DNA of 21,886 nucleotides from Euprymna scolopes (taxonomy: Eukaryota; Mollusca; Cephalopoda; Sepiida; Sepiolidae), in NCBI GenBank assembly GCA_024364805.1, contig CM044515.1:89522287-89544172 (forward strand), written 5' to 3'. The notes beneath the pieces were generated by a model. The model ran no database searches and was not told the DNA's origin. It was given only the letters and a program-made list of their open reading frames with translations. The translations under genes and the position numbers were made by a program. Each line of letters opens with the position of its first letter. Positions within the stretch are counted from its first letter, which is position 1. This document shows positions 1-8,099 of the stretch, in pieces.

Positions 1-184
1 TTATGCAGATTGCGTATGTATTATTATAGAATAAATGCTCTATAAATTATTAGGCACTTATCCGGGGGTGGGGCTTTGTCCGGGCGTAAAATACACTTAA
101 ATATGATGTTTTAATTTGTTCAGATTTCGTGTACATTATTAATAGAGTCGTGATTTATTAAGTAAATTATTTAGGTGCCATCAG
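1..184. other. AT-rich stretch, nothing recognised
   Basis: No reading frame, tRNA-like box or repeat I recognise. A short G/C-rich patch near 67-90 stands out from the AT-rich surroundings and may be the worn end of a repeat. Confidence 0.4.
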
Positions 185-245
185 CTAGAATCAAAACCGA
201 AACTGTAGCATTCAAAGCTAGTGACGTGTCCACTGTACCAACGTG
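185..245 (-). repeat. tRNA-derived SINE head (relic)
   Basis: Read on the - strand, TGGTACAGTGG (rc of 230-240) fits a pol III A box and GGTTTTGATTCT (rc of 187-198) fits a worn B box. Their centres are about 43 nt apart, as in a tRNA. The arms do not pair well enough for a working tRNA. This is most likely the tRNA-related head of a SINE or a tRNA pseudogene; the rest of the body was not delimited. Confidence 0.5.
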
Positions 246-279
246 ACACGCATATGAGCCGATTAAAAATTAAAAATAA

Positions 280-528
280 ACTAAGGTAAATGTAAAAGAA
301 AATTACGATTTTCTGAATTTTTAACCTTTTTTTTTCTTCTTCTTAAAAACAATTTTAACTGGCTAAAGACCCATAAATAAACGGCCCGTAAATATCCAAT
401 CATGTGTGGCCCCAAGCGCCTCTCTGTGACCTTTAGTTTTGGAGAAGATATAGTTTTTAAATAGGGAGACAGACAGGCAGACTGACAGACAAACCGACAC
501 ATAGACAGACATATATCCGTTTATATAT
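280..528 (-). repeat. unclassified dispersed repeat with GACA-rich start
   Basis: On the - strand this begins TCTAATATATAAACGG (rc near 528), then a CTGT/GTCTG-rich stretch (465-513), then a unique-looking body. A TC start, an AT-rich lead and a tetranucleotide tract are common at the 5' ends of non-autonomous Helitron-like repeats, so that is one possible class. The 3' end was not found. The frame at 281-502 codes for nothing known. Confidence 0.3.
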
Positions 529-754
529 TAGATTACGAGGAATAGTTTGTCTGGTGGACTAATGCACAAAAAAAAAATCAATAAATATTTGATATTTGGA
601 CTTGACGATGACGTCTCTGGAAAAGTCACTTTTGATTAATGTTTAGTTTTAAAATATGCAAAAGAAAAAAATGATTTGCGGTGATTTTAAATGGTACCTC
701 TTCTGTCATCGTAAATTGAACTCATTAATAAGAAAAAAATAAAATAAAGTTGTG
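529..754. other. no feature seen
   Basis: AT-rich sequence with A runs; no coding or repeat signal that I can support. Confidence 0.4.
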
Positions 755-790
755 AGGTAGTCGAATGCTCTACCACTGAGCTATACCTCC
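755..790 (-). repeat. 5' half of a tRNA-Cys-like sequence
   Basis: The reverse complement of 757-790 begins GGAGGTATAGCTCAGTGGTA and continues AGAGCATTCGACT. This closely follows the 5' half of eukaryotic tRNA-Cys through the D arm and into the anticodon stem, then stops. No anticodon loop, T arm or B box follows on the - strand. It is a tRNA fragment, either a retroposed tRNA half or a very young SINE head, and not a tRNA gene. Confidence 0.6.
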
Positions 791-839
791 AGATTTCAAT
801 AATTCTGTTTTTTATAAAAAGAAATAATTTGCTAAGATT

Positions 840-1135
840 TTATTATCTCCGTTGCCGGTGTTACGTATAAAAATTCCCTGTAAAAATTATTCTGTTTTAG
901 CTATATAAAAAAGAAACTGTTTTGGGATAAGATTGTTTCGATTCTCGATACTTATCGGATGAATTTCTACACAAAAAATATCTAAGAACACAGCCAGACA
1001 TAAATTACGTTTGTATGAAATTTGCAAAGGATAAGCTCAGCCGTTTAGGAATCTATAAGAAAGGAACACACACACACACACATACACACACACACACACA
1101 CACAAGGGCTTTTATATAATAATTTTATATTTATA
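840..1135 (-). repeat. decayed copy of the hairpin-ended (Helitron-like) family
   Basis: The block at 960-1104 (CTAAGAACACAGCCAGACA, then a CTCAGCCGTTT segment, then an AC repeat at 1066-1104) matches in order the right arm of the inverted pair at about 7970-8099 and has the same orientation. Divergence is higher here. The expected 3' hairpin would lie near 850, where CCGTTGCCGGTGTTA is only a faint match. Confidence 0.5.
1066..1104. repeat. (AC)n microsatellite
   Basis: About 39 bp of AC with a single T interruption near 1083. It is part of the repeat family above, which carries an AC tract in the same place at 8051-8099. Confidence 0.9.
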
Positions 1136-1174
1136 TTTATTATATTTGTAACGATGTTCGCATATACAGTTAAG

Positions 1175-1205
1175 AAAGTCGGCGATTACATCGGCTGAAA
1201 GCGTT
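1175..1205 (+). other. stem-loop followed by GAAA (family of three in the window)
   Basis: AAGAAAGTCGG, an eight- to nine-base ATTACA loop and CGGCTGAAAGCG form a short stem-loop followed by GAAA. Similar arrangements occur at 18880-18913 and 20034-20066. Motifs of the form CTGNNGAA-stem-loop-GAAA are common next to Penelope-like elements. This is the weakest of the three. Confidence 0.4.
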
Positions 1206-1221
1206 AGTTACTTATAATTTC

Positions 1222-1645
1222 TATACCATACTCTGTTTGCCGACAACCGGACCCTAATCAGCCATGTGTTTGACAGCATAGGTTTAACATTCTCCCAAGA
1301 TACTAGCGCTCAAATACACGTATTTTGTGACTTTAATGTCCACCACAGTAATTGGCTTGGTTTCTCTACTTACACAGACGCAGCTAGTATCGTAACACAT
1401 GGCTTCTCTATATCAATTTCACGTCTCCACGATCGTCACAATCAGCAAGCCACACTTCTAGACTTATTCTAACCCACAATTCTCACAGATTGTGTAATAA
1501 ATGCCTATAACCCACTTAAAAATGTTGACCACGTTGTGATATTGGTAGACATCACTCGATGCCAAGTTGAAGAGCTGTTGCTTAAAACGAAGAGGTACTA
1601 CAAGAAGGCTGACTGGGAAGGCATCAAGAGGTCATATCGGAGACG
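1222..1645 (+). pseudogene. LINE endonuclease (EEP/APE-type) fragment
   Basis: This is the C-terminal half of the apurinic-like endonuclease of a Jockey/CR1-type LINE, the enzyme that nicks target DNA to prime reverse transcription. The frame running through 1266-1472 reads IHVFCDFNVHHSNWLG, the family's GDFN motif with G changed to C, then ends in LLDLF where the family continues. A +1/-1 shifted continuation gives NPLKNVDHVVILVDI (about 1508-1553), the SDH motif with S changed to V and the catalytic His kept, and then KKADWEGIKRSY, the usual linker after this domain. The N-terminal half is missing and there is a stop at 1470-1472 plus a frame change. It belongs with the reverse-transcriptase pieces at 2585-3427; the gap between them is filled by later insertions. 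Confident of the family, not of the clade. Confidence 0.8.
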
Positions 1646-1704
1646 ACCCATAGTGTAGTATATTTTCTCTTCTTGCTGAACCGCATGCATTGCGTGGATT
1701 TTTC

Positions 1705-1810
1705 TAACATAAATTCAGTACAAACAGACAAAAATTAGAAGCGAAAAAATAATCGTAAGAGCCGCAGAAATTAGAAACTCACGATTTCTGAATATTTATG
1801 TCAGTTTACT
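1705..1810 (+). repeat. left arm of an inverted repeat
   Basis: The segment from ACAAACAGACAAAAATTAGA through ATCGTAAGAGCCGCAG to about 1805 is repeated inverted at 2405-2540, with one gap of about 28 bp missing here. The arms enclose the LINE 3' end at 1824-2350. They could be the terminal inverted repeats of a non-autonomous DNA transposon or two opposed copies of one repeat. Confidence 0.6.
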
Positions 1811-1823
1811 AAATTATGTTTTG

Positions 1824-2350
1824 TTTTTTTTGTTGTTTTTTACATGGAGGTCCACCATTTATCAAGGCTCGGAAGCCACTCATGGATAAGGATTATTGCG
1901 TGTACAGTAATCAATTGGATAGTATCTTAGTAATCGTTAGTATTGGAGATTTGATAAAGTGGCTTACTTAAGGGGGGGCGATTCTACAGGAATTTGTTTA
2001 TGTTGGACTCGAAAACATCCAAGTTGTAGTCAGGTGGGAAACAGGCAAACGGAAGCGAGTTCTACAAAGCTTTGTTCATGGAATCTACGTTTTGATTTAG
2101 GCAGAGATAAAGAGTGGTGAAAATTACTGACAGTGGTTTCAGCTAGTCGAGTATTTATCGTGAAAGATTGGCGAGGGGGGCATAGATTGGAGCTCGGACG
2201 AATGTGCAATGTGCGAGGGTGTGCAATCAACAATTCCCTCACTACCCAACAACCTTGAGGTTGTTGGTAAAACAACTAAAAGGCTAATCTGCTTGCCCGA
2301 CGATTTACCCCAAACTCCATTTGATGATTTGAAAATCCCCCTTCTCATGT
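1824..2350 (-). pseudogene. LINE 3' end: RT C-terminus, 3' UTR and poly(A)
   Basis: Read on the - strand, a CR1/Jockey-type reverse-transcriptase tail appears: TINTRLAETTVSNFHHSL, then KRRFHEQSFVELASV, then FPPDYNLDVFESNINKFL and a stop (TAG near 1992). The usual family text there is a SFFPRTA..LWNSLP..CFPPDYNLDVFKS pattern. About 155 bp of 3' UTR follows, ending in a T-rich run on the + strand (1823-1838) that reads as a poly(A) tail. The element is strongly 5'-truncated and has at least one frame change. Its UTR is shared with 21516-21655. It lies inside the inverted-repeat arms and therefore inside the older + strand LINE. Confidence 0.7.
2246..2267. other. 10-bp perfect hairpin
   Basis: CCAACAACCT and AGGTTGTTGG flank a 2-base loop. 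No T run follows and no function is evident. It lies near the 5' boundary of the LINE tail. Confidence 0.6.
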
Positions 2351-2404
2351 TCGTGATATCATAAAAATCTAATTAAGAGTTGTTATTGCTTATTAAGAGA
2401 ATTT

Positions 2405-2540
2405 TTAATTCCGCAGTTTTTCTTATACTGTTATAAATTTACAGATATGGTGAGTTCCGAATTCCTGCTTCATTTTGGTATGACATCTTGGCTGAGGCTC
2501 TTACGATAATTTTTAGCTTCTATATACTTTTGTTTGTTTG
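2405..2540 (-). repeat. right arm of the inverted repeat
   Basis: Its reverse complement aligns with 1705-1810: ATCGTAAGAGCCTCAG, then 28 bp absent from the left arm, then GGAACTCACCATATCTGTAA matching the left arm's GAAACTCACGATTTCTG. It ends where the LINE reverse transcriptase resumes. Confidence 0.6.
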
Positions 2541-2584
2541 TGTGAGGGCATGACCTCATCTTTCTTATGCTATAAAAAAATGCT

Positions 2585-2795
2585 GAGGTATCCTAAGTTT
2601 TCTCCAAACTCTTTAGCAAATGCCTTACCGAATCTTGCTTTTCTGGCTGCCGAAAAGTTGCGTCTCTAGTGCCAATTTTGAAGAATTCTGGCGAAAGAAG
2701 TTACTAAGTCATTTATCGCCCCCTTAGCCTTCTTCCTCTCTTCGCCAAAGTCTTTAAATCTTTAATCAATCAATGAATAGAAACATTCTGTCAAG
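2585..2795 (+). pseudogene. LINE reverse transcriptase, N-terminal motifs
   Basis: Frame pieces read FSKLFSKCLTESCFSGC, KVASLVPILKNSGERSY, YRPLSLLPLFAKVFKSLIN and MNRNILSRLS. These are the first conserved blocks of a Jockey/CR1-type LINE reverse transcriptase (family pattern VVPVFKNSGE..NYRPISLLPVFAKVFE). A stop lies between GERSY and YRPL and a frame change after LIN. The sequence then jumps at about 2810-2830 to the far C-terminal part, so the palm with the catalytic FADD box is missing. It is probably the same element as the endonuclease at 1222-1645. Confidence 0.8.
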
Positions 2796-2829
2796 ACTAA
2801 GCTTCTTTCTTTTAACAATTACAAGAAAC

Positions 2830-3427
2830 TCGCCGTGACTAATGATACATTGCCTGAAAGCTCTTCGTTCAATTTCTTCGGTTTAACATTCGCAGAAAAC
2901 ATGAGTTCGAACAAATTAAGGATATTTTCAGGGTTGCTGCGAGGAAGATGGGCTCTCTATGTCGTACTAGAAATTTATCTCTACAAGGCCACCATTCGCT
3001 CATGCATGGAGTATTGCTGTCACATCTGGATGTGTGCACATGTCACTCCTCTCTCGCTCTTAGGCAGGATCCGGAAAATCTCCAATCTAATAGGTCTTGA
3101 CACTAATAACCAAACTTCAGCCTCTGTCTCATAGCTGAAATGTTGTGTACCTCTGCCTATTTTACAAGTATTTTAATGGAACGTGCTCTGAAGAACTTAA
3201 GGATTGTATTCCCTCGACATAAATATCCCCGACTAACCAAAAATTCCACCCCATTCTCACATCATCACGTGAAGAAGCCAATAAAATTATCATTAACTTC
3301 TGAAAACACTGACCTGAACATACGGTTCACCATCGAACCCTCCAACACATCTGGCTTCCTTTGCTTTACCGAAATATGCACACATGCACACAGGCTTCTA
3401 TGGGGAAAAGCCTGGTCATCTTTATAA
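2830..3427 (+). pseudogene. LINE reverse transcriptase, thumb and C-terminus
   Basis: The frame at 2835-3134 reads ESSSFNFFGLTFAENMSS, then LYKATIRSCMEYCCHIW (the family's LYKATIRPCMEYCCHIW), then LSLLGRIRKISNLIGLD. After a stop or frame change at about 3135 the text continues as LCTSAYFTSILMERALKNL and RHKYPRLTKNSTPFSHHHVK, the usual thumb/C-terminal block of this LINE type. The reading drifts after about 3320 and no poly(A) tail is visible. A Penelope fragment follows in the same orientation. The family assignment is firm; the exact 3' end is not. Confidence 0.85.
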
Positions 3428-3559
3428 ATTACAAATTAGCAATTCCTATCGAAGCTAAAATAAGATGTTATAAATGGGGCTAATAGCATCTGTAGCAAAT
3501 CAACAAATACTTAAACAAAACGCATAAGCACCAAACATTACTCTATAACATTTAGAAGA

Positions 3560-4045
3560 CTACAAGAATACACACTCTCCAACATATTTCTAAAAACTGT
3601 CACACGTCAACGATATAAAAGCCATCCACAGAGAAAAATTAGATATCTAATTCACACATTCTAGAACTAGAGAACCAGCTAACAACGACCCTGAACTCTA
3701 CTAAATTTCCCTATCAATAACACAGGCTTATGCAATCGCTGGTACTCAGTGTATCAAATACAATGTGCGATATGCAATGAGTTCTACATAGATAGCACAG
3801 TTAGACCATTGTGCATACGCATACAAGGACACATTACAGCTGAGGCGTCTTCATTCTATAAACACATATCTCACAATCAAAACCTCACCAAACACAAGTT
3901 AATAAAAATACTATCCACTGTACGAGATCAAGGTAATCTGAGACTTAAAGAATCACTGCTAATAAAGAAATTCACGCCCAAAATAAATAACAGAGCTGTG
4001 CTGAATTGTGGCTTCTTTATAAAACCACACGGACCCCAATGTTAA
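3560..4045 (+). pseudogene. Penelope-like element GIY-YIG endonuclease fragment
   Basis: The frame from about 3722 to 4042 reads VYQIQCAICNEFYIDSTVRP, then LCIRIQGHITAEASSFYKHI, then RDQGNLRLKESLLIKKFTPK. This is the C-terminal GIY-YIG nuclease of a Penelope-like retroelement. Visible landmarks are YQIQC (for GIY), FYIDSTVRPL (for YIGSTxRpL, with G changed to D), the CxxC pair (CAIC), the Arg in RIxxH, and the Glu in LKESLLI that matches the metal-binding Glu. Upstream, 3560-3660 reads EYTLSNIFLKTVTRQRYKSH, which resembles the linker. The reverse transcriptase is absent. The domain frame is open for about 106 codons, longer than expected for very old debris. Fragment of one old insertion. Confidence 0.75.
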
Positions 4046-4226
4046 TTTTATAATAAGAAACAATATTTATCATAAACTAGTAATAATTGATGCGCAATAT
4101 CAACGGACACACGAAATGACATTTGGCATTAATACATGACATCAATATGTTAGAGTTCTTCCTGGAAAGACATCGGATACTTACGGACGGGAATCACGTG
4201 AAGCTTGCCAACATCAATAATTGAAA
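4046..4226. other. no feature recognised; probably repeat flank
   Basis: No coding signal. The sequence leads into the SINE head on the - strand and may include its 3' body. Confidence 0.3.
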
Positions 4227-4295
4227 ATTTTTCCGTGGAACGAACTGGCACATCTAGGTTGTTAGTCCGCGTAGTTTACCACTTAGCCACCGTCA
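4227..4295 (-). repeat. tRNA-derived SINE head
   Basis: On the - strand TGGCTAAGTGG (rc of 4279-4289) is a near-consensus A box and CAGTTCGTTCC (rc of 4237-4247) is close to the B box GGTTCGANNCC. Centre spacing is about 42 nt, as in a tRNA. The body probably continues toward 4130, where the sequence is unique to this place in the window. Confidence 0.6.
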
Positions 4296-4464
4296 CCTTT
4301 CGGTGTGAAGCTTACTTTTTATTTAACCGTCGTATAAATGTGATTTGACTGTAGATTTTTTCTCCCGCGTGTGCATCAAATCCACATTAGAAATTAATAA
4401 AAAAGATGGTACACTTGTTTTAGTCATATCAATTTTTCTTCTTCTTTTGCTTCTCCATCACCCT

Positions 4465-4536
4465 ACATCTCTCTCTCTCTCTCTCTCTCTCTTTTCTATC
4501 TGTGTCTTCTGTCTCTCTCTCTTTCTCTCTCTCTCA
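4465..4536. repeat. (CT)n microsatellites
   Basis: Two CT tracts (4467-4492 and about 4510-4535) separated by a short impure segment. The open frame across them is a by-product of the low-complexity sequence. Confidence 0.9.
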
Positions 4537-4741
4537 ACCTATCTATCTATCTCTAACTCACTCGCTCGCCCTCTGCTTTTCATTATTCTCGCTCACTTGC
4601 CTTGTACTCGTTTTCATCCGCCAGGTGGCGCAACTGCGGAGTACTGTTTGATTATTTCAATTCTTAATTTCCCTTGAGAAATTTGTTTGTTAGCAATTCT
4701 TTTCTCCTCTTTTACTGTACGTTTATTATTATTTTACGTTT

Positions 4742-4755
4742 ATTTTATTATTATT

Positions 4756-4833
<78 letters not shown>

Positions 4834-4865
4834 GTTGTTGTTGTTGTTGTTGTTATTATTATTAA

Positions 4866-4907
<42 letters not shown>

Positions 4908-4909
4908 CA
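4742..4909. repeat. (ATT)n microsatellite with a GTT block
   Basis: About 165 bp of ATT repeats containing a run of GTT units (about 4833-4852) and single-base variants. Long open frames on both strands here are repeat artefacts. Confidence 0.95.
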
Positions 4910-5258
4910 TATACTTACTATTGTTGGGACGATTAATCGAAATCAGAAATCGGGAAAATCGGACCATTTGGGAGTATCAGAATCAGTGTGGGAGTCGGAA
5001 AATTTTGTATATTCTGATGCCAAAAACGATTCTTTCAATTATATTTTTATTTAATTTTTTTTAAACAAACTCTTCCACTGCTGGTAGTAATGATCAAATA
5101 ATAAACTGATTTCAAATTAAATCTTTGGGGGTTGCTTGTTCTCGTTCCAACAGCCATGACCGTGTATAATCTTAAGTAATGCGAAATTGCATTTCCGTGT
5201 GCTCGTACTGAGGATTGGGTGTTTAATCTCCAGAAAATCCTATTTCAAATTCAAGCCT
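4910..5258. other. no feature seen
   Basis: AT-rich unique sequence with no support for genes or known repeats; a T run closes it at 5259-5270. Confidence 0.4.
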
Positions 5259-5450
5259 TTTTTTTTTTTTTGTATAGTGGGTGTTTCATATTGAAGAAAT
5301 ATGAGTTCATATTGAAAGAGATATGATGGGGGAATTCATATTGATGATGGGGAGAGAGACATTTATACTTTTCTATGATGTTTCTTCTTAACACATATAG
5401 CGACGGTGATAGATGCACAGTTCTTATATTTCTTATAACACATATTAGAG

Positions 5451-5492
5451 AGGAGGAGGAGGAGGAGAAGGAGGAGGAGGAGGAGGAGGAGA
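5451..5492. repeat. (AGG)n microsatellite
   Basis: About 42 bp of purine-only AGG/GGA repeats with one AAG interruption. It encodes poly-Glu on one strand and poly-Ser on the other by chance. Confidence 0.9.
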
Positions 5493-5631
5493 GATACATA
5501 TTCCTGGGAGAGTTACGCAATGTTCAAAAAAGATGTTTCACACATTACCTTTTGGGTGTTGAAAGATGACACGACAGTTTTACAAAAACACAAAAATCAT
5601 TCTTTATTTCATTGGACCGGTCGAATGATGA

Positions 5632-5639
5632 TGACGTCA
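5632..5639. promoter_or_regulatory. CRE-type palindrome TGACGTCA
   Basis: Perfect 8-bp CRE/ATF site. A second copy lies exactly 180 bp downstream at 5812-5819, both inside the candidate LTR. Confidence 0.45.
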
Positions 5640-5811
5640 GGAATTCACATTTGTTCTACATAGTTTAATATTTCTACCCTTCGCTTCTAAAGGGGCAGCT
5701 GGCCACTGACTGACTCTTCTGATCCCTGTTGACAAGCAACTCAACTGTTCTGCCTCAACTACAGCGATCTGACTAACTCTAGCTCCTATATTGAGAATCC
5801 CCTTTTTGCTA

Positions 5812-5819
5812 TGACGTCA
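5812..5819. promoter_or_regulatory. CRE-type palindrome TGACGTCA (second)
   Basis: Perfect CRE/ATF site, placed about 20 bp upstream of the TATA-like sequence when read on the - strand. Confidence 0.45.
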
Positions 5820-5887
5820 GAAGTGTGGTTCCAAAACGTGACAAATTCACGTGGCTACGCACATGTTTTCCAAAATCACTTTTGACA

Positions 5888-6247
5888 CCAGAGAATTCTC
5901 AACTAACCTATTTTTAACAATGCAGTTATAAATTGCATTGTTCATTCTTTTTAGCTGACATTTTTAATTCAGTTTTTATAAAAGAACGAACAATCAATTC
6001 TTGATACGATATAAACAATATCTAACTATTTAATAATAGAATTTAGCAATAGGCCTTTTTAACATTCTATATTATTAACCTTGCTTACAAGATTCGAGTC
6101 TCGGCTTACCCTAATCTCATTTTCATTTATCTGTTTTTCGTATTTACAAGGAAAGGGGCAGGCCTTTCCTAGTAACATTAAAATCAACCAACGAACAAAA
6201 GATCTCGCAGAAATGGCTAAGCATACGTAATATTTCTACCTCTATTT
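5888..6247. other. no feature seen
   Basis: AT-rich; no gene or recognised repeat. It leads into the start of the left arm of the inverted pair. Confidence 0.4.
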
Positions 6248-6908
6248 TCGTATATAAAAAGCACTTTGTGCGCGTGTCAATTCGTTTGGGTTTGGAAACG
6301 GTTGAGGGGATATATTTTTTATCTTTCATACGAATATTACTTCATGTTTCTGGCTGTGTTTTTAGATAGGTTTTGTATCGGAATGCCCCCGATAAGTATA
6401 AAAAAAACTTATAATAGAAAAATTCCCATTAAACATTCGATTTTGACCAAAGTTAACACTCTTACACAAACGAACATCACAAATGCATTTGAGAAGTTTT
6501 AGCATCGCACAAGCAGAGGGGTCTAGCATATAAAATCAACAGTAGGATCTTTGATAAGACAGTGGTGCATTCGAAATGAATGCTTCTGTTTAGAGTATAT
6601 TTGAACCATGATACTTGACTTTTCAACTTTAATTCTATCCATTATATAAAAATAATTTTATAAAATCAACCGTTGGTTCTCTACAGTGCAATGTAGACTA
6701 CAATGTATTGTGAACTAAGTCACTGTGGGGAGGCATTTGAAGCTTCCTTCCGGTTCATCGTGATGGGTCCCCGACTAGAGCAAGCAATCAATCGATTTGA
6801 ATGTAAAATGAACTATGTTATCGATTTCGATAACAATAAAAGTATTGGAAGTGTGGAACATTCGTTGATCTTCATTCAATTCCGGGTAACGCCGGGTCTC
6901 CCTACTAG
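6248..6908 (+). mobile_element. Helitron-like non-autonomous element, left copy (+)
   Basis: Its sequence recurs in inverted order at 7005-8105: GGTTTTGTATCGGAATG, ACCAAAGTTAACAC, ATGCATTTGAGAAGTTTTA, ACCATGATACTTGACTTTT, AATTTTATAAAAT and CAGTGCAATGTAGACTA all reappear in the other copy. It ends with a GC hairpin (CCGGG-TAACG-CCGGG, 6882-6896), an 8-nt spacer and CTAG (6905-6908). A 3' hairpin a few bases before CTRR is the hallmark of Helitrons, and no terminal inverted repeat or target duplication is needed for them. No coding capacity. The 5' end is eroded, with only TATATAAAAAG near 6251. A LINE/SINE tail is the alternative reading of the hairpin end. Confidence 0.55.
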
Positions 6909-7004
6909 TTTCATGTAAGAATAAATTGTTCGTCTCCGTAAATCGTGACGTAACTTTTAAGTAGGCTGAAAAAATATGCTACAAAAGAAAGAATTATACA
7001 TTTA
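6909..7004. other. spacer between the two tail-to-tail copies
   Basis: 96 bp of AT-rich sequence separating the CTAG ends of the two opposed copies; no feature of its own. Confidence 0.6.
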
Positions 7005-7220
7005 CTAGCAGGGAGACCCGACGTTGCCCGGGATTGAATGATGATCAACATATGTTTCACACTCCCATATTTTTATTGTCATCGAAATCGGTAAAATCAC
7101 CCATTTTTCAATCAAATCGATTGATTACTGATTGAATCTAATTGCAGATCCATTGCGGTACACCGGAAAAAAGATGTATAAGCCTCCCACATTGATACTA
7201 TCTAGTCTACATTGCACTGT

Positions 7221-7517
7221 AAAGAACCTACGGGTGCTGGATATGACCTTAAACTATATCCTATGGTGAGACCCCAGCTTACGGACTTTGAGGAGTGTGG
7301 AGCCACCCTTTAACTGCCATTGCTCCCAGGTCCATTCTGATCCGGAGTGGTAGTACCTGTTAGTGTTCCAACTATGAGTTAAATAGAAAATCACTTGAAA
7401 ACAACAAATATATTCTATTAAAAAAACTTCTTCAAAATCACTGGATTTGGCATTAAATAACCTGAAAAAGGTTGATATGCCGTAAAACAAAAGCAACCAA
7501 CAAACCAAAGAACCTAC
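7221..7517. mobile_element. 275-bp retroposed insert with 11-bp target duplication
   Basis: AAAGAACCTAC at 7221-7231 recurs exactly at 7507-7517. The 275 bp between (7232-7506) are absent from the left copy, where the flanks are joined at GGTTCTCTACAG. Insertion with an 11-bp duplication fits target-primed reverse transcription (a SINE or processed transcript). The insert has no clear A/B box and no long A tail. It contains a GC-richer half (7232-7360) and an AT-rich half. I do not recognise the family. The frame at 7254-7592 (-) runs across it and is probably not coding. Confidence 0.75.
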
Positions 7518-7556
7518 TGTTAATTTTATAAAATTATTTTTATATATATAACAGCT

Positions 7557-7846
7557 TGAATATAAATTTAAAATGCAAAAGTTAAGTACCATGCTTTATT
7601 TCTGCTCTAAACATAAACATTCATCTCGAACGCTCTCCTGTCATATCAAAGAAACTACTATTGATTCTATACATCTGGCCTTACTGCTTGTGATAATGGT
7701 TTGAATTTCAGTTTAAAATGAAAAAGTCAAGTATCATGGTTAAATTGTTCTTCAAACAAAAACATTCATTTTAAACGTGCCTCTGTCATATCAAAGAACT
7801 TACTGCTGATTTTATATGTCGGGCCTTTCGGCTTGTATAGTAATAA
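7557..7846 (-). repeat. two tandem 145-bp units
   Basis: TTTAAAATG recurs at 7567 and 7712, followed in both by AAGT.AAGTA.CATG, ACATTCAT.T.GAACG, TGTCATATCAAAGAA and a GCTTGT end. The units are diverged, so the duplication is old. A partial third unit starts at about 7510. Confidence 0.75.
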
Positions 7847-8049
7847 AACTTCTCAAATGCACGTGTGATGTTAGGCTGTATAAGGTGTTAACTTTGGTAA
7901 AAAAAATCGCCTGTTCTTTGTTTCATCAAATCATTTTGATTACCAGTTTTCGATATTCCGATGAAAAACCTGTCTAAGAACACTGCCAGACACATGAAGT
8001 ACCTTCGTGTGAAATTTCATAAAAATCGGCTCAGCCGTTTTCGAGTCCA

Positions 8050-8050
<1 letters not shown>

Positions 8051-8088
<38 letters not shown>

Positions 8089-8099
8089 CACACACACAA
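8051..8099. repeat. (AC)n microsatellite
   Basis: About 48 bp of AC with a single G substitution near 8082, in the same position as the AC tract at 1066-1104 of the related copy. Confidence 0.9.

Larger units (their letters stand above)
5557..5887 (-). mobile_element. candidate solo LTR (fossil)
   Basis: A 331-bp block bounded by imperfect inverted ends (TGTTGAAAG at 5557 and CTTTTGACA ending at 5887), beginning TG and ending CA as LTRs do. On the - strand it has a TATA-like ATATAGG near 5790, two perfect TGACGTCA sites and an AATAAAG signal (rc near 5601-5608) close to its 3' end, the order expected of an LTR. No gag or pol sequence is attached and I see no clear target duplication. It could instead be another repeat with promoter-like content. 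Confidence 0.35.

Noticed and set aside
185-4295. Functional tRNA genes at 185-245, 755-790 and 4227-4295
   Set aside because: Only pol III boxes or half molecules are present; no complete cloverleaf can be drawn.
4345-4677. 110-codon frame with Leu/Ser-rich segments resembling membrane helices
   Set aside because: The helices are the CT microsatellite read as LSLSLS; no other support.
4674-5064. Frames of Ile/Tyr/Val runs on both strands
   Set aside because: Translations of the ATT/GTT microsatellite.
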